A DNA stretch of 64,000 nt, from contig NZ_MNPW01000017.1 in NCBI RefSeq assembly GCF_001983175.1, positions 1 to 64,000 on the forward strand, given 5' to 3'. This document shows positions 25,029 to 32,946 of this stretch, piece after piece. The notes below the pieces were generated by a model. The model saw nothing but the letters and a program-made list of their open reading frames with translations. It was not told where the DNA came from and searched no databases. The position numbers and the translations under genes were made by a program. The DNA comes from Pseudomonas cedrina subsp. cedrina (lineage in GTDB: Bacteria; Pseudomonadota; Gammaproteobacteria; Pseudomonadales; Pseudomonadaceae). Each line of letters opens with the position of its first letter. Within the stretch, counting starts at the first letter, position 1.

Positions 25029-25402
25029 TTTGAACCGAGACCGACAGCAAATACCGGTCGGCTCTAAGGCCGCCGCGCTTCTGCTTTTGATCTCGGATCG
25101 CCCCGTCAAACACGCTGGCCGAACGCAGGCTTTGGAGCGTGGGTAACCCGGCAGGACGCCGGGTTAGCCGCACTGGGCCATGGATGGCCCATTGCGGCGG
25201 CCCACGCTCCAAAGCCGGAGTGAGGGCATGCCGAGCCTAGGCGAGGCACCGAGTGGTGGGGCGAAGGCCTTTTGGTTACTTTTGGGCCTTTCCAAAAGTG
25301 ACCCGCTGTAAGAGCGGAACCGCCAGCAGCCTTTACCTAAATAATGGATATGTACTCATTCCACAGGCAAGTCGGCTTTCACAGAAGACTTCAAAACCCC
25401 GC

Positions 25403-26029
25403 TCACCCCGCAATCCTCACCACCCCCATATCAATCCCCAAATGCACCAGCTCAGCATGAGAACTCACCCGCAATTTGCTCTTGAGCAACGTCAAGTAAT
25501 TAGACACAGTCTTGCTACTGATACTCAACTGAGCCGCAATCGAACGGGCCGGAGTGCCCCTGGCGAGCATCAGGAAAATCTCCAGCTCACGCTGGGTCAT
25601 GCCTTGCAAACGACGATCCGTCGGGTGATAAGCCAACTGCGTCGCCAAATCCTGTTCGATATAAGTGTGCCCGTCGAGGATGCGCGCCACCGCATCCAGC
25701 ATCACCTCGGGCGACGCGCTTTTGGTCAGGTAGCCCGACGCGCCGGCGTCCAGGGCCTGGCGCACCAGCGGCAGCTCGGCATGCTGACTGAAAAACAACA
25801 CGCGCAATTGCGGCAAGCGCCGGCGCAAGCGGCGGGTGGTTTCCAGGCCGCTGATGCCCGGCAGGCCGAAACCGATGATCACCAGGTTAGGCACCGCCTC
25901 GTGCACCCGCGCCAGGGCCTCTTCGCCGCTGGCCGCTTCGCGCACCACCACGCCCGGCAGCCCGCTGCGCAACAGGCCGGCGTAGCCCAGGCGGACCACG
26001 GCGTGATCATCGACCAGCAGGATATTCAT
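25403..26029 (-). CDS. LuxR/NarL-type response regulator lacking the phospho-acceptor Asp (EraR/ExaE position)
   Basis: A 208-residue protein with a receiver domain and a C-terminal LuxR HTH (about 142-200, QGMTQRELEIFLMLARG ... SSKTVSNYLTLLKSKL). In the receiver, acidic D7/D8 (VDDH) and K103 (GYLTKSA) are kept. The acceptor strand, however, reads NLVIIGFGLPGISG, so the expected Asp at residue 53 is Gly (codon GGT). Its position beside the pentapeptide gene matches EraR (ExaE) of P. aeruginosa, which activates exaA. The partner kinase gene EraS is absent here. It may act without phosphorylation. The ATG is at 26029. Confidence 0.85.
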   Translation of the reverse strand: MNILLVDDHAVVRLGYAGLLRSGLPGVVVREAASGEEALARVHEAVPNLVIIGFGLPGISGLETTRRLRRRLPQLRVLFFSQHAELPLVRQALDAGASGYLTKSASPEVMLDAVARILDGHTYIEQDLATQLAYHPTDRRLQGMTQRELEIFLMLARGTPARSIAAQLSISSKTVSNYLTLLKSKLRVSSHAELVHLGIDMGVVRIAG

Positions 26030-26168
26030 AATGCCTCCAATGGCAGCGGCTTTGCCTCATGCTAGAACCCCACGCCGCGCCGCGACCTACTACTTTGGTA
26101 CTGGTTTTGCTGTCTATCGTCGCATTCCCAAGGCAGTGGGACTGGCGTGTAATGGGCGCATAACGATA

Positions 26169-26723
26169 ATGCCCGGACCCGCCATGCTGCCCGCTCGACT
26201 GCCACTCGCGGCACTGTTGTGCCTGTTCATCACGCACGTACAGGCCGACCCTGCGCTGTTTTCCGCCGAAGGCTACCGCATCAGCCGGTACCGCAGCCCT
26301 ACGCCCGAGCACTTGCCAGGGGTCACGATTGTCGACACCCCTGCCCTGCAAACCCTGCTCACCCAGGCGCCGGCACCGGTCCTGGTCGACGTGTACCGCC
26401 GCCAATGGCTGCAAGGCCGTTTCATCGAGGACCAGCCCCACGCCAACCTGCCCGGCAGCCACTGGCTGGCCAATACCGGCGACGGCGACCTCACACCCGA
26501 GTGGCAGGGTTACTTTGTGCGACACCTGTACAAATTCACCGGCGGCGACCTGGGGCGCCCGCTGGTGTTCTACTGCCGCTCCGATTGCTGGCTGAGTTGG
26601 AACGCGGTAAAACGAGCCGCCAGCCTGGGCTATACCTCTGTGTATTGGTACCGCGATGGCTTGGACGCATGGGAAGCGGCAAAACTGCCAGTGACGGCTG
26701 CGGCACCCGAGCCCTTTGAATAA
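26169..26723 (+). CDS. PQQ-catabolism-associated CxxxCW rhodanese-like periplasmic protein
   Basis: A 184-residue protein with a signal peptide ending VQA (about residue 26). The rhodanese-like fold has its motif as YCRSDCW (C136, C140, W141), followed by SWNAVKRAASLGYTSVYWYRDGLDAW, the typical rhodanese end. Proteins with this CxxxCW motif are known companions of PQQ-dependent alcohol catabolism loci. The precise function is not known to me; a role in sulfur or redox handling in the periplasm is plausible. The start is at 26169 or 26184. Neither has a strong ribosome site. It is followed 28 bases later by erbR. Confidence 0.8.
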   Translation: MPGPAMLPARLPLAALLCLFITHVQADPALFSAEGYRISRYRSPTPEHLPGVTIVDTPALQTLLTQAPAPVLVDVYRRQWLQGRFIEDQPHANLPGSHWLANTGDGDLTPEWQGYFVRHLYKFTGGDLGRPLVFYCRSDCWLSWNAVKRAASLGYTSVYWYRDGLDAWEAAKLPVTAAAPEPFE

Positions 26724-26751
26724 AAAAACCACAACAAGAAGGTGAACGGCC

Positions 26752-27417
26752 ATGTACAAAATTTTGATCGCCGACGATCACCCGCTGTTTCGCGAAGCGA
26801 TCCATAACGTCATCAGCGACGGTTTCCCCGGCAGCGACGTGATGGAAACCGCCGACCTGGACAGCGCCCTTGCCCTGACCCAGGCGCACGACGATCTCGA
26901 CCTGATCCTGCTGGACCTGAACATGCCCGGCATGCATGGTCTCAATGGCCTGATCAACCTGCGCAACGAGTCGCCCACCATCCCGGTGGTGATTGTCTCG
27001 GCCGAACAGGACAAACAGATCGTGCTGCAAGCCATCACCTATGGCGCGGTGGGGTTTATCACCAAGTCGTCGCCACGCCTGCAAATGACCGAGGCGATCC
27101 GGCAGATTCTCAACGGCAACGTTTACCTGCCGCCGGACATCATCCGCACCCAGAAAAGCAGCGGCCACCGGCGCCTGAACGACAACCCCAGTTTTGCTCC
27201 GGAACTGTTGCAGGCACTGACGCGCAAGCAACTGCTGGTATTGGAGCGAATGACCAAGGGCGAGTCGAACAAGCAGATTGCCTACACCCTGGAGATTGCC
27301 GAGACGACGGTGAAGGCACATGTGTCGGCGATTTTGCGCAAGTTGAATGTGCACAACCGGGTGCAGGCGATTCTGAGTGCCGGGGATATCGATTTCGGCT
27401 CGTATCTGCGCCGCTGA
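26752..27417 (+). CDS. erbR: LuxR-type response regulator ErbR (AgmR)
   Basis: A 221-residue NarL-family regulator with a complete receiver: D8/D9 (ADDH), acceptor D55 (LILLDLNMPG) and Lys in GFITKSS near residue 106. The C-terminal LuxR HTH has LTRKQLLVLERMTKGESNKQIAYTLEIAETTVKAH. Length and sequence match AgmR/ErbR, the master regulator at the top of the ethanol oxidation cascade in P. aeruginosa. AGAAGG precedes the ATG by 8 bases. Its intact acceptor site contrasts with the Gly-bearing regulator encoded divergently at 25403-26029. Confidence 0.9.
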   Translation: MYKILIADDHPLFREAIHNVISDGFPGSDVMETADLDSALALTQAHDDLDLILLDLNMPGMHGLNGLINLRNESPTIPVVIVSAEQDKQIVLQAITYGAVGFITKSSPRLQMTEAIRQILNGNVYLPPDIIRTQKSSGHRRLNDNPSFAPELLQALTRKQLLVLERMTKGESNKQIAYTLEIAETTVKAHVSAILRKLNVHNRVQAILSAGDIDFGSYLRR

Positions 27418-27442
27418 GCCGCCAGCCCGACGATAAATCTTT

Positions 27443-27590
27443 GTAGTGAGCGGGCTTGTCGAATCGTCGCACCGCCCGCGCTGGGTGGCGAAGCCGCCCT
27501 AATACAGTCACCGCCGAGTTACGCGCAAAACCGAGTCGCCTGGTTTGGGGCGGCTGCGCCACCCAGCGCGGGGCAAGCCCGCTCACTACA
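27443..27590. repeat. REPIN type II
   Basis: GTAGTGAGCGGGCTTG and its inverse enclose the CGCTGGGTGGCGAAGCCGCC inner arms. It lies between the convergent erbR and nahK genes and reaches the last codons of nahK. Confidence 0.9.
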
Positions 27591-29541
27591 AGAGAAGACC
27601 GGTTTGGCCCAGTAAATGACTCATCGCCGTCTTCAGTTTCATCGGCCGCACCGGCTTGTGCATCAACGTATGCCCCAACTCGCGAATCTGCTGCTTCAAC
27701 TCATTGCTGTAGTTGGCGGTGATCATCAGTGCCGGTATGGCGCTGCCCCGGCGGGCGTTGATGCGGGCAACGGCGTCCACGCCGTTCTGGTCGTTATCGA
27801 GGTGGTAGTCGGCAATCAGCAAGTCCGCCTCGGCGTGGTAGTTGTCCACCTGCCGCGCCAGGTCCTGTTCCGACAGCGCCGTGACCACCCGGCAGCCCCA
27901 GCCTTCGAGCAGGGTACGCATGCCCGCGCAGATCGCCGCGTCGTTATCCAGCACCCATATGCGTGCGCCCTGCAGGCGTTCGAGCATCGGTTCGCTCATG
28001 CACGGCGTCGGCAACGGTTTGGGCGCGGTGGCGCTCAACGGCACCTCCACCGAGAACATCGAGCCCTTGCCCGGCCAGGACTTGACGCTGATGCGATGCC
28101 CCAGGATCCCGGCGATCTTTTCCACGATGGCCAGGCCCAGGCCCAGCCCGCGATCTTGGTCGGGACGCTGCACATCGCCGCGCTTGAATTCCTGGAAAAT
28201 CTCCTCAAGCCGCTCTGGCGCAATGCCCATGCCGCTGTCCCACACTTGGATCAACACGCGCTGGTGCTGACGCCTGCAGCCCAGCACCACGCGGCCCTTG
28301 TAGGTGTAGCGAAGCGCATTGCTCAACAGGTTGCGCAGGATGCGCGCCAGCAGCTGAATATCGCTGCGCACCAGCGCCGAGCAGCCGACGAAGTGCAGCG
28401 CCAACCCCTCGGCGCGGGCCAGTTGGGTGTACTCCACGGCAAGGTTGTCCAGCAGCTCGCTCAAGGCAAAGGGCGCGATATCGGCCTTGATCACTCCGGC
28501 GTCCAGCTTGGAAATATCCACCAGGGTGCCCAGCAGGTTTTCCACGTCTTCCAGGGAATTGCTCACGTTGCGCACCAGGGTTTCGCTGGGGCGCTCGAGC
28601 AACGCGCTGGTAAACAGGCGCGCCGCGTTCAGCGGTTGCAGCAGGTCGTGGCTGACGGCGGCGAGGAATTTGGTTTTCGACAAGTTGGCCTGCTCGGCTT
28701 CCCGCTTGGCTTCGCGCAGGCGGGTTTCCATGCGCCGACGCTCGTCGATTTCCTTGAGCAACTGGTCATTGAGCGAGGTCAGCTCCGAGGTGCGCTGCGC
28801 CACGCGTTGTTCCAGATGCTGATAGGCCTGGTGCAAGGCCTCGGCGGTACGGCGGCGTTCGGTGATGTCGCGAATCAGCACGAAGATCCCCACCACTTCG
28901 CCGGTGGCCAGCATATTCGGTACATAGGAGCGCAGCATGTAGCGTTCCTGGTTGTTGATGTTGGTTTCGGCAAACTCGAAGGTCACGCTCTCCCCCGCCA
29001 GAGCGCGGGCGACGTAGGCATCCAGGCGCCGGCAATGCTGCTCGCTGTGCACCTGGCGAAGGCTTTGCCCGAGCATCATGCCACGCGGCCAGCAGTACCA
29101 TTGTTCATAGACTTTATTGGTGAATTCGTAGACCAGGTCGGCATTCAGATAGCCGATCAGCGCCGGCACGTTGTCGGTGATCAGGCGGATCCAGCGTTCG
29201 CTTTCCTGGGCCTTCTGCGCCGCGGCTTGCTCGCCGCGCAGGGTTTCGGCGCGCAGCCGGGCGTTGATCAACAGGTGGTTGCTGGCCTTGAGTTCGGCCA
29301 TCGCCTGGTTCAGCGCGTCGGTGCGCTCGCGCACTTGCTCGGCCAGCACCACCGAATGCTGGAAGGTGGTGTAAGGGTTGTTGCCCTGGGTCATGCCGGA
29401 CTCGATGCGCTCGATCAGCGCGGCGTTGATCCGCGCCAGCTTGTGGTTGTCCTGTTGCAGCCGGGCCACCTGGGCGAGCAGTTCAGCGTCGGCCGCGGGC
29501 AATGGCGACGCCGGTGAAGGTCTGGTTGATGTGCATGCCAT
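27586..29541 (-). CDS. nahK: PAS hybrid sensor histidine kinase NahK (ErcS')
   Basis: A soluble 651-residue hybrid kinase with an N-terminal coiled coil (20-115), a PAS domain (115-235; ITDNVPALIGYLNADLVYEF), a second coiled coil (235-290), HisKA with H298 (AAVSHDLLQPLNAARL), HATPase (DRGLGLGLAIVEKI) and a C-terminal receiver (LLIADYHLDND). It is the orthologue by sequence and synteny of PA1976, the NosP-associated kinase that feeds the HptB/Gac biofilm pathway and is also called ErcS'. I start at 29541 because GGAGAA lies 7 bases upstream. The gene then overlaps nosP by 59 bases. Its paralogue ErcS is at 15020-16390. Confidence 0.88.
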   Translation of the reverse strand: MACTSTRPSPASPLPAADAELLAQVARLQQDNHKLARINAALIERIESGMTQGNNPYTTFQHSVVLAEQVRERTDALNQAMAELKASNHLLINARLRAETLRGEQAAAQKAQESERWIRLITDNVPALIGYLNADLVYEFTNKVYEQWYCWPRGMMLGQSLRQVHSEQHCRRLDAYVARALAGESVTFEFAETNINNQERYMLRSYVPNMLATGEVVGIFVLIRDITERRRTAEALHQAYQHLEQRVAQRTSELTSLNDQLLKEIDERRRMETRLREAKREAEQANLSKTKFLAAVSHDLLQPLNAARLFTSALLERPSETLVRNVSNSLEDVENLLGTLVDISKLDAGVIKADIAPFALSELLDNLAVEYTQLARAEGLALHFVGCSALVRSDIQLLARILRNLLSNALRYTYKGRVVLGCRRQHQRVLIQVWDSGMGIAPERLEEIFQEFKRGDVQRPDQDRGLGLGLAIVEKIAGILGHRISVKSWPGKGSMFSVEVPLSATAPKPLPTPCMSEPMLERLQGARIWVLDNDAAICAGMRTLLEGWGCRVVTALSEQDLARQVDNYHAEADLLIADYHLDNDQNGVDAVARINARRGSAIPALMITANYSNELKQQIRELGHTLMHKPVRPMKLKTAMSHLLGQTGLLL

Positions 29542-30628
29542 TGAACTGTTCTCCATAGGTGTTGAAGCCCATCACCCGCTGGTCCCGCAGGAAACCGCCG
29601 ATCTGTTCCAGGCTGCCGTTGTCCTCCAGTTCCAGGCGGCGCAGGAAGCAGTCGCAGCCGATGGTCAGCAGCAGGTCGCCGAGGCGCGAGTGCAAGCCGT
29701 CGAACAAGGTTTGCAGGTTCGGCAGGATCGGCCCGGGTTTCATCGCCGTGAGCACGATGCCGTTTTCTACCGCGCAGTAGAAACTCAAGCTCAAGTCGGC
29801 ATGCACTTGCTGGATGGCACGCACGTAGTACTGATCGTGGATGCGCACCGCCAGCGGGTGCGCGGCGAAGGTGCGGTGGTCGAGGTCGGCCACGGCTACG
29901 CCGATATGCCGCGCGTATTCTTCGGCGGCAGGCTCGGCGTTGAGTTCGAAGACCCGGCGCGACGGGCTGTCGGCGCCGGTGACCACCAGTTTTTCGCTGC
30001 GCGGCAGGATGTGATGGGTGGTGAACACCTCGAAATCCAGCCAGGTATTGACCAGTACCACCACCGCCGCGCCGCTGTGGAACACGCCGTTGAAGTAGAC
30101 GTGGGTATGGGTGAGGAAATTGTCGTCGCCTGCCGAGCCGCCGAAATGAGGGATGTCCCCAAGGGCCGCGCTGAGGGCGGCGAGCACCATTTCTTCGCGA
30201 CTGGACAGGCCATCGAGCAGGGTCAGCGCAAAGGTGTTGCCCTTGATCGGCGCGAGCGTGTTGCTGCGACAGCCGCCCACAAGGCGTTCGACCATGTCCT
30301 GGGCGTTGATCAGGCTGAAGTGTTCCACCTGGTCGATCAGCTCAGTGGCGATGGAAAAGTGTGCGTGGTGGAAGCCCACCGCAGTGATGCAGTTGCGGCC
30401 ATAGCCTTGGGGAGTGATCTCCCCGGCGCTGGTGCAGCCAACCACCCGCACGCTGGCGAAGCACTGTTGCAGCGCCTGGCCCAAGGCCTGCAAATCATAG
30501 GAGGCGGAACAGAAAAACAGCACAAAACCCAGGTAGGGATGCAGCAGTTGCCGCGCCAGCTCTTCGGCGGCCTGCCCAGGGTCGTCGGCCTGGGACATGG
30601 CGCTGACCACGCCTTCACTGTTATGCAT
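29483..30628 (-). CDS. nosP: FIST-domain nitric oxide sensor NosP
   Basis: A 381-residue cytoplasmic protein made of FIST N (about residues 25-215) and FIST C (225-365) domains, with QALQQCFASVRVVGCTSAGEI and GGSAGDDNFLTHTHVYFNG as characteristic segments. The pairing with the downstream overlapping kinase gene matches PA1975-PA1976 of P. aeruginosa, where NosP binds haem, senses NO and inhibits NahK. I chose the ATG at 30628, which has AGGGGACC upstream; the longer frame runs into a REPIN. The haem ligand cannot be assigned by reading alone. Confidence 0.87.
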   Translation of the reverse strand: MHNSEGVVSAMSQADDPGQAAEELARQLLHPYLGFVLFFCSASYDLQALGQALQQCFASVRVVGCTSAGEITPQGYGRNCITAVGFHHAHFSIATELIDQVEHFSLINAQDMVERLVGGCRSNTLAPIKGNTFALTLLDGLSSREEMVLAALSAALGDIPHFGGSAGDDNFLTHTHVYFNGVFHSGAAVVVLVNTWLDFEVFTTHHILPRSEKLVVTGADSPSRRVFELNAEPAAEEYARHIGVAVADLDHRTFAAHPLAVRIHDQYYVRAIQQVHADLSLSFYCAVENGIVLTAMKPGPILPNLQTLFDGLHSRLGDLLLTIGCDCFLRRLELEDNGSLEQIGGFLRDQRVMGFNTYGEQFNGMHINQTFTGVAIARGRR

Positions 30629-30640
30629 CGTTGGTCCCCT

Positions 30641-30775
30641 TGTAGTGAGCGGGCTTGCCCCGCGCTGGGCTGCGAAGCGGCCCCAAACCAGGCGACCTGG
30701 TTTTATCTGAAACACGCGGTGTCTTTAATTGGGGCCGCTTCGCGACCCAGCGCGGGGCAAGCCCGCTCACTACAA
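30641..30775. repeat. REPIN type II with one MITE-type end
   Basis: GTAGTGAGCGGGCTTGCCCC and inverse motifs. The right flank GATGTGTAGTACCTATG is a degenerate copy of the terminal repeat at 35636-35830; the left flank lacks it. The rest of the 271-bp gap to 30899 holds no gene. Confidence 0.85.
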
Positions 30776-30899
30776 GATGTGTAGTACCTATGCCCTCTAA
30801 GGCATGAGTGTACGAAGGGTGGGCGGTGAGACCTATGCTACTTGGGTATTGGGTGGGGTATGCGATGGGATGAGTTTGCACCCCATCGGGCACGCGCAT

Positions 30900-31718
30900 T
30901 CAAGCGCGGGCAAACGCCACGGCTTTCTCGAACTGTTCAGGCGTGGGGCGCACGCCGGTATAGAGCACAAACTGCTCCAACGCTTGGATCGCGATCACTT
31001 CCAACCCGGTAATCACCTGTTTGCCCTCGGCACGACCGCGCAGGATCAACGGTGTTTCGGCGGGGATCGCCACCACATCGAAGACGGTGTCGGCAGCGTC
31101 CACAGCGTCGGCGTCAAAGGCCAACGCTTGCGCTTCAGGCCCGCCGGTCATGCCGATGGGCGTCACGTTGATCAGCATCCGCGGGCGCAAGCCAGCCAAT
31201 TCTGCCTGCCACTCATACCCCAGGTTTCGTGCCAGCGTCTGGCCCGCGGTAGCATTGCGCGCCACGATGACGCCATTGGCATAGCCGCCATCGCGCAAGG
31301 CGCTGGCCACGGCCTTGGCCATGCCGCCGCTGCCGCGCAGGGCGAAGGTCGAGTCCTTTGGCACGGCGTGCTTTTTCAGCAATTGTTCAATGGCGATGTA
31401 GTCGGTGTTGTAGGCCTTGAGATGCCCGTCGGTATTGACGATGGTGTTCAGCGAGTCAATGGCTTGAACCGAATCGTCGAGTTCGTCCACTAAGGCAATG
31501 GCGGCCTCCTTGAACGGCATGGAAACCCCGCAACCTCGGATGCCAAGCGCGCGGATGCCACCGATCGCACCGGGCAAATCCTGGCTGCTGAAGGCCTTAT
31601 AGTAGAAGTTCAGACCCAGCTGTTCGTACAAGTGGTTATGAAAACGCAGGCCGAAATTCCCGGGGCGCGCCGACAGTGACATGCACAGCTGGGTGTCCTT
31701 GTTGGGGTGCATCTGCAT
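30900..31718 (-). CDS. Shikimate dehydrogenase-like protein
   Basis: A 272-residue member of the AroE superfamily. The N-terminal domain has GCGVSMPFKEAA (about residues 63-74; the catalytic Lys is in PFK) and the partner Asp in KAYNTDYIA. The Rossmann domain has an altered glycine loop, LRGSGGMAKAVASAL. The MPFKE form, instead of the VTxPxK form of AroE, places it with shikimate dehydrogenase-like (SDH-L, HI0607 type) proteins rather than the biosynthetic enzyme, so quinate/shikimate or another hydroxy acid may be the substrate. It stands alone, without other aromatic pathway genes nearby. Confidence 0.82.
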   Translation of the reverse strand: MQMHPNKDTQLCMSLSARPGNFGLRFHNHLYEQLGLNFYYKAFSSQDLPGAIGGIRALGIRGCGVSMPFKEAAIALVDELDDSVQAIDSLNTIVNTDGHLKAYNTDYIAIEQLLKKHAVPKDSTFALRGSGGMAKAVASALRDGGYANGVIVARNATAGQTLARNLGYEWQAELAGLRPRMLINVTPIGMTGGPEAQALAFDADAVDAADTVFDVVAIPAETPLILRGRAEGKQVITGLEVIAIQALEQFVLYTGVRPTPEQFEKAVAFARA

Positions 31719-31875
31719 GGGTAACTCCTTTGAGTAAGCAAATCGATACAGACCTTACACAACCTTTACCTGGCGGCTGTGCTGTTTTTCAGAAATACGT
31801 TGTCTTAAAAGTATCCCCCGCGACATTACTTGAGTCGATTGATTGCAGACCACAAGCGCAGGGGTTAACCGAGGA

Positions 31876-32250
31876 ATGACCATGATTCGTACAATCCCCA
31901 AGATCGCCTTGCTGGTTGGCGCACTCGCGATGGCAGGCCAAGCCTCCGCCCACGGTGGTGGTTGGGGTGGCCCGGCCGTATTGGGTGCCTTGGTCGGCGC
32001 CGCCGTCGTGGGCTCCGTGGTTGCCAGCCAGCCACGTGAGGTCTATGTGCAGCAGCCGGTGTATGTGCAACCGCAGCCGGTGTATGCCGCGCCGCCGCCG
32101 GTCTACTACGCGCCACCACCACCGGTGTATGTGCAACAACAGGTTTATTACCGCCCGGCGCCGGTGTATTACGGCGCACCGCGCGGCTACTATGGCCCAC
32201 CGCGTGGCTATTACGGCCCGCCCCATGGCTACTACGGCCGCGGCTGGTAA
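31876..32250 (+). CDS. Small exported Pro/Tyr-rich repeat protein
   Basis: A 124-residue protein with a signal peptide (ALLVGALAMAGQASA, cleavage near residue 24), a short glycine-rich hydrophobic stretch (VLGALVGAAVVGSVVA), and then low-complexity repeats of the type VYVQPQPVYAAPPPVYY and, at the end, three RGYYGPP-like units. This composition is common in small pseudomonad envelope proteins. No function is known to me. It has its own intrinsic terminator. The ATG at 31882 (MIRT) is an alternative start. Confidence 0.8.
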   Translation: MTMIRTIPKIALLVGALAMAGQASAHGGGWGGPAVLGALVGAAVVGSVVASQPREVYVQQPVYVQPQPVYAAPPPVYYAPPPPVYVQQQVYYRPAPVYYGAPRGYYGPPRGYYGPPHGYYGRGW

Positions 32251-32266
32251 GCACTACCGCTGGAAC

Positions 32267-32297
32267 AGGCCTCGCAGAGTTGCGGGGCCTTTTTTTG
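32267..32297 (+). terminator. Intrinsic terminator
   Basis: AGGCCTCGCA (32267-32276) pairs with TGCGGGGCCT (32281-32290) with one G-T pair over a 4-base loop, followed by a run of T. It ends the small repeat protein gene. Confidence 0.88.
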
Positions 32298-32474
32298 TCG
32301 GAAAGTCCGGATTTATCGCGCCAAGGTCGTTCTGGGGACAATGCTGAACGTGCAATCGCACATCATCGACAGCAATGGCTACTTGCTCGACCAGGCCTTA
32401 CGCTGTCATGTTTGTGTCACGAGACACTCCCACTATTGAGCCTGTCCACCCAATAACAACAAGGACGACTGACC

Positions 32475-32669
32475 ATGCCCACACAAAACCCGCACCGCAC
32501 CGCTGGCCTCTGTACGTCCAGCAAAGTCTACAGCGCCCTCACCGAGCTCAAGCACCTGGAAGGCCACCGCAGCGCCAAATTCCTCGCCCTGCTGGCGGAA
32601 AACCTGGTGCGCAAGGGTTTGCTGAGCGAACAGGAAGTGGTGAACATGCTCGATCAAGTGGTGGACTGA
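32475..32669 (+). CDS. Small hypothetical protein, 64 residues
   Basis: A 64-residue acidic-basic mixed helical protein (SKVYSALTELKHLEGHRSAK, FLALLAENLVRKGLLSEQEV, VNMLDQVVD). AAGGACGACTGACC precedes the ATG. Helix-favouring composition and codon use like the neighbours make it a likely real gene. No domain is recognised, and no signal peptide or membrane segment is present. Confidence 0.6.
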   Translation: MPTQNPHRTAGLCTSSKVYSALTELKHLEGHRSAKFLALLAENLVRKGLLSEQEVVNMLDQVVD

Positions 32670-32734
32670 CACTTCGCGTCGATGTCGACTATCGAGACAG
32701 GTGATTTTTCCTACGCCGTCTCAGCCCGTAAGGT

Positions 32735-32757
32735 GACCTCCATAACGTTTGGAGGTC
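32735..32757 (+). promoter_or_regulatory. Hairpin that sequesters a Shine-Dalgarno sequence
   Basis: GACCTCCA (32735-32742) pairs perfectly with TGGAGGTC (32750-32757) across a 7-base TAACGTT loop. The second arm contains GGAGG, the ribosome site for the ATG at 32761. Closed, it would hide the ribosome site. There is no U-run after it, so it is not a terminator. Confidence 0.65.
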
Positions 32758-32760
32758 CTT

Positions 32761-32943
32761 ATGCCCACTGTTCAGATCATGTCCGTCGTCGGCAGCGCCG
32801 TCCCCGCCCCTCTGCGCGCGCTGGGGTTGCTCGCCTGCTGGTACTTGGTAAGTGATGGCGAAGCCATCAGCGGCCCGCTCACGTCCTTGTCCGCCGCCGA
32901 AAAACAGCTGCAAAACGCTGCGAACTTCAGGCTCCACGCCTGA
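32761..32943 (+). CDS. Small hypothetical protein, 60 residues
   Basis: A 60-residue protein (MPTVQIMSVVGSAV..., then LRALGLLACWYLVSDGEAISGP and an Ala/Asn/Gln-rich end). The strong GGAGG ribosome site 5 bases before the ATG supports expression, and that site lies inside a perfect hairpin. It ends 4 bases before the convergent permease gene stop. No family recognised. The LRALGLLACWYLV stretch is hydrophobic but short for a membrane helix. Confidence 0.55.
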   Translation: MPTVQIMSVVGSAVPAPLRALGLLACWYLVSDGEAISGPLTSLSAAEKQLQNAANFRLHA

Positions 32944-32946
32944 GGT

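Larger units (their letters stand above)
24550..25357. mobile_element. Composite element with ~265-bp inverted arms (copy 2)
   Basis: The left arm (24550-24815) and right arm (25093-25357) are inverted and similar along nearly their whole length. Both begin GAGTACATATCC(G/A)TTATTT at the outer edge and include CGGGTCACTTT, CCACCACTCGG and CTAACCCGGCGTCCTGCCGG in order. Between them lie the GATCAAGAGC tandem array (24811-24911), a type I REPIN (24941-25028) and a GGTCGGCTCTAAGGCCGCC tail. No ORF inside looks coding. Such symmetry suggests a non-autonomous mobile or regulatory element. No clear target duplication was found. Confidence 0.7.

Noticed and set aside
30900..31718. Assignment as the biosynthetic AroE
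   Set aside because: The MPFKE form and altered glycine loop differ from AroE, and the gene is not linked to aroE neighbours; shikimate dehydrogenase-like is safer.
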